The notes under the pieces are model-generated. The model had not been told where the DNA came from. It searched no databases and saw only the letters and a program-made list of their open reading frames with translations. A stretch of DNA of 31,145 nucleotides from an uncultured Bacteroidales bacterium (GTDB lineage: Bacteria; Bacteroidota; Bacteroidia; Bacteroidales; Paludibacteraceae): assembly GCA_900542355.1 (NCBI GenBank), contig UQNE01000021.1:1-31145 (forward strand), read 5' to 3'. Position numbers and translations under genes: made by a program. Below, one piece after another: positions 25,095 to 31,145 of the stretch (position 1 is the first letter of the stretch; the number at the start of each line of letters is the position of its first letter).

Positions 25095-27914
25095 GTGAAA
25101 GTGAATTACCTGAAACAGAGACACATAGGTCTCAGTGCGCAAGACGAGCAAACGATGCTCAAAGTGATAGGTGCCGAATCGGTGGATCAACTGATTTCGG
25201 AGACTATGCCTGAGGATATTCTTCTCAAGGAACCTATCGTGTTATCGGATCCTCTGAGCGAGCAGGAGATGCTGGACTTGCTGTCTTCGATGGCAGAGGA
25301 GAATTTGCCGTACCGCAGTTACATCGGTCGCGGTTGGTATGGTACGATTACGCCATCGGTGATTCGCCGTAATGTATTGGAGAACCCCGTGTGGTACACC
25401 TCGTACACCCCCTATCAAGCCGAGGTGAGCCAAGGGCGTTTGGAAGCATTGTTCAATTTCCAAACAATGATTGCCGACCTGACGGGGCTACCGCTTGCCA
25501 ACTGCTCATTGCTCGACGAGGCTACCTCTGCTGCCGAAGCAGTAACGATGATGCGCAACTTGCGTTCACGCGAACAGGTAAAGAACGGGGTAAGCAAAGT
25601 GTTTGTGGATGAGAAAATCTTTGCCAACACGCTGAGCGTGATGCAGACCCGCGCTGCGGGACAAGGGATAGAACTGGTGGTAGGCAAATATGCGGACTTT
25701 GAGCCGAGCGCAGAGTACTTCGGTGCCATCGCACAGTTGCCCAACGCAGACGGTGCGATAGAAGACTATGCCGATTGGATAGCCGACTGCCACGCAGCGG
25801 GAATGAAAGTGGCGATAGTAGCCGACCTCATGGCAATGGCTCTGCTTCGTCCGCTGGATGCAGACATCGTGTGCGGAACGGCACAGCGTTTCGGTCTGCC
25901 GATGGGCTTTGGCGGACCTACAGCCGGCTATATGGCTACACGCGAAGAGTATAAGCGCGACCTCCCCGGGCGTATCATCGGTCTGAGCAAAGACACACAC
26001 GACCGGCCCGCTTACCGCTTGGCTTTGCAGACACGAGAGCAACATATCAAACGCGAAAAAGCCACCTCAAACATCTGCACCGCCGAGGCACTATGTGCTA
26101 TGATGGCAGGTTTCTACGCCGTCTATCACGGTGCGGAAGGTATCCGCGAGATTGCTGAGGGTATCCACTCGAAAGCCACCTATCTCAACGAGATGCTACA
26201 GGCCTACGGATACCAACAAGAGAACACTGAATTCTTTGATACTCTGAAGATTACGGGTTGCGAGAAAGCCGATTGGCAACAGGCTCTCAGAGAGAAAGCG
26301 GAGGAGATGGGTATCAACCTCTACTACGATGAAGCCGGTTGGGTAGGCATATCGATAGATGAGACCGTAACGGTGGACGATATGAATGACCTGATTGAGG
26401 TCTTTGCTGAGGCAAGCGACAACATGGCGCAATACGAGGACGACGAGAGCGCATTTGAGGGATTGTGGTCGATTGATGAGAGCCGTGTGCGCGAAGTGGA
26501 TTATATGCAAGCCGAGGTGTTCCAACGCTACCACACCGAAACGGAGATGATGCGATACATCAAACGCCTTGACCGCAAAGACATCAGTCTGACCCACTCG
26601 ATGATTCCGCTCGGTTCGTGTACTATGAAACTGAACCCCGCCACGGCAATGACACCCATCACATGGCCCGGCTTTACGGCTGTTCACCCGCTCGCACCGG
26701 AGAACCAAGTAAACGGATTCAAACAGATGCTCAACGACTTGGAGGAGCAATTATGCGCCATCACGGGTTTTGCAGCCTGCAATCTGCAACCCACTTCGGG
26801 TGCTGCGGGCGAGTACACGGGCTTAATCACTATCCGCGACTACCTGCACAGAATAGGGCAATCGCAGCGCAAAGTGCTGCTCATCCCTGCTTCTGCACAC
26901 GGCACTAACCCCGCCTCGTGCGTACAAGCCGGTTTTGTACCCGTAGTGGTAAAATGCGATGAGCAAGGCAATACCGACTTGGCTGACTGGCGCGAGAAAG
27001 CAGAGCAGAACAAAGAGGTGTTGGCAGGCTGTATGATCACCTACCCTTCTACACACGGTATCTTCGAGATGGCTATCCGCGAGATGTGCCAAATAGTTCA
27101 CGACAACGGCGGACAGGTGTATATGGACGGCGCAAATATGAATGCGCAGATTGGCTATACCAATCCTGCCTATATCGGCGCAGATGTATGCCACCTGAAC
27201 CTGCATAAGTCGTTTGCCAGCCCCCACGGAGGCGGAGGTCCCGGTGTAGGTGCTATCTGCTGTGCGGAGCACCTGCGTGCCTCGATGCCCACTGCGGACC
27301 ACAACCGCGTCTCGTCGGCACTCTACGGCAATGCGAATATGGCGCTCATCAGTTATGGTTACATCACGATGATGGGTACCGAAGGACTGCGCGAAGCCAC
27401 GGCAGCAGCGATACTGAGTGCCAACTATATGGCTGCCAAGTTAGGCGATGCCTATGGAGTGGTATATAAAGGTACGCGCGGGCGCGTGGGACATGAGTTG
27501 ATTTTAGACTGTCGCCAATTCCACGCCATAGGTATCACCGAATCGGACATAGCCAAACGCTTGATGGATTTCGGCTATCACGCCCCCACCCTCTCGTTCC
27601 CCGTGCACGGCACACTGATGATCGAGCCGACCGAATCGGAATCGCTCCAAGAGATCGACCGTTTTATCGATGCACTGCTCACTATCCGTGAGGAGATACG
27701 CGAGATAGAGCGCGGCGAGGCTGACGCAAAAGATAATGTATTGGTAAATGCGCCCCACCCTGAATACGAAGCAGTAGCAGACGAATGGACACACCCCTAT
27801 TCGCGCAGCAAAGCCATCTATCCCACCCAGTGGGTAGCCGAGAACAAGTTCTGGATTCCCGTAGGGCGTGTGGACAATGGTTTCGGCGATCGTAACCTGG
27901 TGGCGAAGTATTGA
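25095..27914 (+). CDS. gcvP: glycine dehydrogenase (decarboxylating), P-protein of the glycine cleavage system
   Basis: 939 aa from GTG at 25095 (MKVNYLKQRHIGLS); another GTG is two codons downstream, and the 40 codons upstream fall in the leader. The PLP enzyme decarboxylates glycine and passes the aminomethyl group to the lipoyl H-protein. It is the fused single-chain form. N-terminal half: RSYIGRGWYGTITPSVI, PYQAEVSQGRLEALFNFQT and GGPTAGYMATREEYKR. C-terminal half: SLTHSMIPLGSCTMKLNP, QPTSGAAGEYTGL, and the PLP lysine Lys705 in NLHKSFASPHGGGGPG. The length is normal. gcvT and gcvH are not in this window, so the complex is encoded at more than one locus. Confidence 0.95.
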   Translation: MKVNYLKQRHIGLSAQDEQTMLKVIGAESVDQLISETMPEDILLKEPIVLSDPLSEQEMLDLLSSMAEENLPYRSYIGRGWYGTITPSVIRRNVLENPVWYTSYTPYQAEVSQGRLEALFNFQTMIADLTGLPLANCSLLDEATSAAEAVTMMRNLRSREQVKNGVSKVFVDEKIFANTLSVMQTRAAGQGIELVVGKYADFEPSAEYFGAIAQLPNADGAIEDYADWIADCHAAGMKVAIVADLMAMALLRPLDADIVCGTAQRFGLPMGFGGPTAGYMATREEYKRDLPGRIIGLSKDTHDRPAYRLALQTREQHIKREKATSNICTAEALCAMMAGFYAVYHGAEGIREIAEGIHSKATYLNEMLQAYGYQQENTEFFDTLKITGCEKADWQQALREKAEEMGINLYYDEAGWVGISIDETVTVDDMNDLIEVFAEASDNMAQYEDDESAFEGLWSIDESRVREVDYMQAEVFQRYHTETEMMRYIKRLDRKDISLTHSMIPLGSCTMKLNPATAMTPITWPGFTAVHPLAPENQVNGFKQMLNDLEEQLCAITGFAACNLQPTSGAAGEYTGLITIRDYLHRIGQSQRKVLLIPASAHGTNPASCVQAGFVPVVVKCDEQGNTDLADWREKAEQNKEVLAGCMITYPSTHGIFEMAIREMCQIVHDNGGQVYMDGANMNAQIGYTNPAYIGADVCHLNLHKSFASPHGGGGPGVGAICCAEHLRASMPTADHNRVSSALYGNANMALISYGYITMMGTEGLREATAAAILSANYMAAKLGDAYGVVYKGTRGRVGHELILDCRQFHAIGITESDIAKRLMDFGYHAPTLSFPVHGTLMIEPTESESLQEIDRFIDALLTIREEIREIERGEADAKDNVLVNAPHPEYEAVADEWTHPYSRSKAIYPTQWVAENKFWIPVGRVDNGFGDRNLVAKY

Positions 27915-27918
27915 TCGA

Positions 27919-27978
27919 GACCGCTGCGCTGAAAGACAAAGGACAATAGACCGCTACGCTAAAGGACAAAAGCCTGTA
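27919..27978 (+). repeat. two imperfect 30-nt direct repeats between gcvP and the YitT gene
   Basis: GACCGCTGCGCTGAAAGACA and GACCGCTACGCTAAAGGACA begin units at 27919 and 27949 that agree at about 23 of 30 positions. No promoter box is visible in this 101-base gap, so the downstream gene may be read from gcvP. Confidence 0.55.
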
Positions 27979-28015
27979 CGCACAACATTGTAAATTGGTA
28001 ATTATTAATTGATAA

Positions 28016-28942
28016 ATGAAGCCGAGTGAGCAACTCAAAGAGCACCTGCAACACTATCAGCGAATGAAACCGCTGATTGCTATCAAAGAGTATTTTATGA
28101 TAGCCGTTTGTACGATTCCGTATGCGTTATCTGTCAATCAGATACTAGTTCCGCATACGGTGGTGGGTGGTGGTCTGACGGGTCTTTGCGAGATCATCTA
28201 TTTCGCAACAGGTACAGCCGTACCTATTTGGTTGAGTACTTTGGTTATCAACTTAGCATTGTTGATAGCCGCGGCTTTCACTATCGGTTGGCGCTATTGC
28301 ATTCGCACCGTGTATGGTGTTTTTTGGCTGTCCGTTTGGCTCAAACTGGTGCCGATTGCCTCCGAACCTATCGTGTCGGATCCTTTTATGGGTGTCGTTT
28401 TAGGCGGATTGTGTGTTGGTTCGTTTCTCGGGATTGTATTCCTAAACAATGGTTCTACGGGTGGCACAGACATCATTGCAATGATTGTCAATAAGTACCA
28501 CCATCTGCCTATGGGGCGGGTGCTGATGACTTGCGACATCTGCATCATCATCTGCGCCTATTTCTTACCCGAGATACACCAATCGGACAACGGCATCGAG
28601 AAGATTCTCTTCGGTTTGTGCTACACTTTTATGTCCTCCACGGCGGTCGATTGGGTGATGAACCGAATGCGCCAATCGGTACAGTTCTTCATCATCTCGA
28701 AGAAATACAACGAGATAGCCGAGGCGATTATGACGCAGGTACCACGCGGTGTAACCCTGCTCGAGGCGCAAGGCGGCTACTCCAAAGAGCCGACCAAGGT
28801 CATCACTTGTATCGCTCGCCAACACGAATCGGCAAAGATTTTCCGCCTCGTGCGTTCTATCGACCCCGATGCTTTTGTGAGCCAAAGCAAGGTGCGCGGT
28901 GTATTCGGACAAGGTTTCGACTCGATTAAAGACAAGGCTTAG
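28016..28942 (+). CDS. YitT family membrane protein (DUF161 plus DUF2179)
   Basis: 308 aa, ATG at 28016. Residues about 24-215 hold five to six membrane helices with the family signatures NQILVPHTVVGGGLTGLCEIIY and GIVFLNNGSTGGTDIIAMIVNKY. The C-terminal ~85 residues are the soluble domain (FFIISKKYNEIAEAIMTQVPRGVTLLEAQGGYSKEPTKVITCIAR). The molecular function of the family is unknown. It ends with TAG, one of the genes showing that TAG is a true stop here. It lies 101 bases after gcvP. Confidence 0.92.
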   Translation: MKPSEQLKEHLQHYQRMKPLIAIKEYFMIAVCTIPYALSVNQILVPHTVVGGGLTGLCEIIYFATGTAVPIWLSTLVINLALLIAAAFTIGWRYCIRTVYGVFWLSVWLKLVPIASEPIVSDPFMGVVLGGLCVGSFLGIVFLNNGSTGGTDIIAMIVNKYHHLPMGRVLMTCDICIIICAYFLPEIHQSDNGIEKILFGLCYTFMSSTAVDWVMNRMRQSVQFFIISKKYNEIAEAIMTQVPRGVTLLEAQGGYSKEPTKVITCIARQHESAKIFRLVRSIDPDAFVSQSKVRGVFGQGFDSIKDKA

Positions 28943-28970
28943 CAGTCGGCAAACTATCAATAATGACGAG

Positions 28971-29012
28971 GCAGGGAATGGCAAAAGACAACCATTCCCT
29001 GCTATTTTTTTA
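28971..29012 (+). terminator. strong intrinsic terminator after the YitT gene
   Basis: Perfect 11-bp stem GCAGGGAATGG/CCATTCCCTGC with a 10-base loop, followed by TATTTTTTTA. The rest of 28943-29242 is AT-rich and holds only the next promoter. Confidence 0.9.
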
Positions 29013-29113
29013 TCAAAACAAACATTTAGACAAACGAATATACAATAAAAATATGTTCTACAACATAGTTCAAAAAGAATTTTGACATATTCATTTAGAA
29101 AAAGGGCGTACCT

Positions 29114-29145
29114 ATTGTACAATCCGAAAAAAAGCAGTATTTTTG
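29114..29145 (+). promoter_or_regulatory. promoter of the lipoprotein-ppdK unit
   Basis: ATTG (29114-29117), 20 bases, TATTTTTG (29138-29145). It predicts a leader of about 90 bases. Confidence 0.65.
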
Positions 29146-29242
29146 CAGAACCTTTAGGGCACAAATATGCGAATTTAGGAGCATTTTCTCCTTCGTAAAT
29201 CTTTACTCAAACGCCCTAAACCAACCACATTCATTTAAGTTT

Positions 29243-29500
29243 ATGAAAAACAAACATCTTATTCGTACAGGCTGGGACAAACTACTACAAGGGGGAATTC
29301 GGCTCTGTATGTTGTCGGCTGTTGCCTTCACCGTAACAGCCTGCTATGGTCTGCCGCCGGAGGACCGTTATTGGAACTACCTCGACCAACCCGAGCAGGA
29401 CAGTATTCAGCAGAACCAACAACGCCAAGAATTAGAACAGCGCATGGCAGATATTGCCGAGCAGATTGAGGCGGACGAAACGGATGAGACTGCAAACTAA
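29243..29500 (+). CDS. small lipoprotein of unknown function
   Basis: 85 aa, ATG at 29243. The N-terminal basic region and hydrophobic core (LCMLSAVAFTV) end in a lipobox-like TAC (Cys34). The mature part begins CYGLPPEDRYWNY and continues as a very Gln/Glu-rich probable helix (QQNQQRQELEQRMADIAEQIEADE), possibly a short coiled coil. I do not recognise the family. It lies 27 bases upstream of ppdK, apparently on the same transcript, although a surface lipoprotein and a central-carbon enzyme have no obvious link. Confidence 0.7.
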   Translation: MKNKHLIRTGWDKLLQGGIRLCMLSAVAFTVTACYGLPPEDRYWNYLDQPEQDSIQQNQQRQELEQRMADIAEQIEADETDETAN

Positions 29501-29527
29501 AGCATACACATATAATATAATCAACAA

Positions 29528-31145
29528 ATGGAAAACAAGAAAAGAGTCTATACCTTCGGAAACGGAAAAGCCGAGGGTAATGCACAGATGCGCGAGCAAC
29601 TGGGTGGCAAAGGTGCCAACTGCGCCGAGATGAACCTTGTGGGTGTACCCGTTCCTCCGGGATTCACCATCACTACCGATGTCTGCAACGAGTACTATCA
29701 GGTAGGTCAAGAGAAAATCGTAGAACTCCTCAACGATGAAGTAACGGCTGCCGTTAAGCACATCGAGAGCCTGATGAACTGCAAGTTCGGCGACCCGAAG
29801 AACCCGCTTTTGGTCAGCGTTCGTTCGGGTGCACGCGCCTCGATGCCGGGTATGATGGATACTATCCTCAACCTCGGTTTGAACGACACCGTGGCAGAAG
29901 GTATGGTTGAGAAAACCAACAACCCACACTTCGTTTACGATAGTTACCGCCGTTTCGTACAGATGTACGGCGATGTGGTGCTCGGTATGAAGCCCGTCAA
30001 CAAAGAGGACATCGATCCCTTTGAGGCTATCATCGAGGAGGTGAAGTCGATACGTGGTATCAAGTTGGATAAGGACCTCAATGTAGATGAACTCAAACTG
30101 CTCGTGGCTCGCTTCAAGACCGCTATCAAAGAGCAGACCGGCAAGGACTTCCCCAACGACCCGATCGAGCAGTTGTGGGGTGCTATCTGCGCCGTATTCC
30201 GCAGTTGGATGAACGAGCGCGCCATACTCTATCGTAAGATGGAAGGCATACCCGACGAATGGGGTACCGCAGTCAGCGTGATGGCAATGGTATTCGGCAA
30301 CATGGGCGACACCTCCGCAACCGGTGTTTGTTTCAGTCGTGATGCTGCCACAGGCGAAAACATCTTCAATGGTGAGTACCTCGTTAACGCACAGGGCGAG
30401 GATGTGGTAGCCGGTATCCGCACACCGCAACAGATCACCCTCGAGGGGAGCCGCCGTTGGGCTAAGTTGCAGGGTATCAGCGAGGAAGAGCGTGCAAGCA
30501 AGTATCCGAGCATGGAAGAGGCTATGCCCGCGCTCTACCAAGAACTGAATACTATCCAGCAGAAACTCGAAGACCACTACAAAGATATGCAGGATATGGA
30601 GTTCACCGTTCAAGAGGGCAAACTCTGGTTCTTGCAAACTCGTAACGGCAAGCGCACGGGTACGGCTATGGTGAAGATCGCCATGGACTTGATGCGCGAG
30701 GGCGTTATCGATGAGAAGACAGCCGTGATGCGCTGCGAACCGCAGAAACTCGACGAATTGCTCCACCCTGTCTTCGACAAAGAGGCACTCAAGAAAGCCA
30801 AAGTCATCACCCAAGGTCTGCCCGCCAGCCCGGGTGCTGCCTGCGGTCAGATTGTCTTCCACGCCGATGACGCACAAGAGTGGCACAAAGACGGACACAA
30901 AGTAGTGATGGTGCGTATCGAAACCAGCCCCGAGGACCTCGCAGGTATGTCTGCGGCCGAGGGTATCCTCACCGCTCGTGGCGGTATGACCAGCCACGCG
31001 GCAGTTGTCGCCCGCGGCATGGGCAAGTGCTGCGTCTCCGGCTGCGGCGAGATAAAGATGGACGAGGAGAACAAGAAGTTCGAGCTGTCCGGCAAGACTT
31101 ACCGCGAGGGTGACTGGATCTCCCTGAACGGCTCCACCGGCAACA
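29528..31145 (+). CDS. ppdK: pyruvate phosphate dikinase, N-terminal 539 codons (runs off the window)
   Basis: ATG at 29528, no stop before the window end. It interconverts pyruvate, ATP and phosphate with phosphoenolpyruvate, AMP and pyrophosphate, common in anaerobes for glycolysis with PPi or for gluconeogenesis. Visible: MENKKRVYTFGNG start, GGKGANCAEM, PPGFTITT, SVRSGARASMPGMMDTILNLG (ATP-grasp part), FLQTRNGKRTG, and the phosphohistidine domain with His490 in GGMTSHAAVVARGMGK. The PEP-binding barrel (C-terminal third) is outside. From about 31010 the codon choice changes: the last four Ser codons are all TCC, whereas only one of 17 before them is, and the protein there reads like a Clostridia enzyme. 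Confidence 0.95.
   Translation, partial: MENKKRVYTFGNGKAEGNAQMREQLGGKGANCAEMNLVGVPVPPGFTITTDVCNEYYQVGQEKIVELLNDEVTAAVKHIESLMNCKFGDPKNPLLVSVRSGARASMPGMMDTILNLGLNDTVAEGMVEKTNNPHFVYDSYRRFVQMYGDVVLGMKPVNKEDIDPFEAIIEEVKSIRGIKLDKDLNVDELKLLVARFKTAIKEQTGKDFPNDPIEQLWGAICAVFRSWMNERAILYRKMEGIPDEWGTAVSVMAMVFGNMGDTSATGVCFSRDAATGENIFNGEYLVNAQGEDVVAGIRTPQQITLEGSRRWAKLQGISEEERASKYPSMEEAMPALYQELNTIQQKLEDHYKDMQDMEFTVQEGKLWFLQTRNGKRTGTAMVKIAMDLMREGVIDEKTAVMRCEPQKLDELLHPVFDKEALKKAKVITQGLPASPGAACGQIVFHADDAQEWHKDGHKVVMVRIETSPEDLAGMSAAEGILTARGGMTSHAAVVARGMGKCCVSGCGEIKMDEENKKFELSGKTYREGDWISLNGSTGN

Noticed and set aside
29432..30997. A 521-codon open frame on the minus strand opposite the lipoprotein gene and ppdK
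   Set aside because: It is antisense to a conserved gene with all family motifs; the His-, Leu- and Val-rich product is typical of a shadow frame.
1..31145. tRNA, rRNA, CRISPR array or insertion sequence
   Set aside because: I looked through the intergenic stretches for T-loop signatures, regular spaced repeats and transposase genes and found none.

Overview
The window reads as a chromosomal segment of a Bacteroidota bacterium, most likely Bacteroidales, with an intermediate GC content. The evidence is: eleven promoters of the Bacteroidota type (a YTTG/TTTG box, 20-21 bases, then TANNTTTG); secreted proteins with C-terminal type IX secretion (T9SS) sorting domains; a HYC_CC_PP-type small protein beside a TonB-dependent receptor; a FeoB-associated Cys-rich membrane protein; a class II (B12-dependent) ribonucleotide reductase; and a DPP5-like S9 peptidase lipoprotein. 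Stop codons TAA, TAG and TGA all end apparently intact genes, so the code looks standard. I do not commit to a genus.

Layout. (1) 1-3353, minus strand: a metal-uptake block. In transcription order it holds feoB, a 55-aa FeoB-associated membrane protein, a small toxin-antitoxin pair with its own promoter, a HYC_CC_PP-type protein and the 5' end of a TonB-dependent receptor. (2) 3644-11715, minus strand: three large T9SS-type cargo genes: a beta-repeat protein, an S8 (subtilisin-like) peptidase and a 1232-aa leucine-rich-repeat protein. The first two are broken by a single in-frame stop each (TGA in a signal peptide, TAG in the middle of the peptidase). (3) 11716-12357: a repeat-rich non-coding stretch with a 23-bp inverted repeat and an 11-nt tandem repeat that recurs at 23.9 kb. 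(4) 12358-15151: a metallo-beta-lactamase/beta-CASP RNA-processing enzyme, divergent from a YeiH-family transporter with overlapping promoters. (5) 15221-21002, plus strand: S9 peptidase lipoprotein, acyl-ACP thioesterase, B12-dependent ribonucleotide reductase. (6) 21251-24814, minus strand: pnp with a structured leader, then a Crp/Fnr regulator. (7) 24958-31145, plus strand: gcvP, a YitT-family membrane protein, a small lipoprotein, and the 5' 539 codons of pyruvate phosphate dikinase.

Most genes are core metabolism or envelope. I saw no CRISPR array, prophage, transposase, rRNA or tRNA. The most unusual items are the two covarying stem-loops in the pnp leader, the two nonsense codons in neighbouring secreted-protein genes, the shortened FeoB GTPase domain, the near-identical promoters of nrdJ and gcvP, and an abrupt change of codon use in the last ~130 bases of ppdK that may mark a chimeric contig end.
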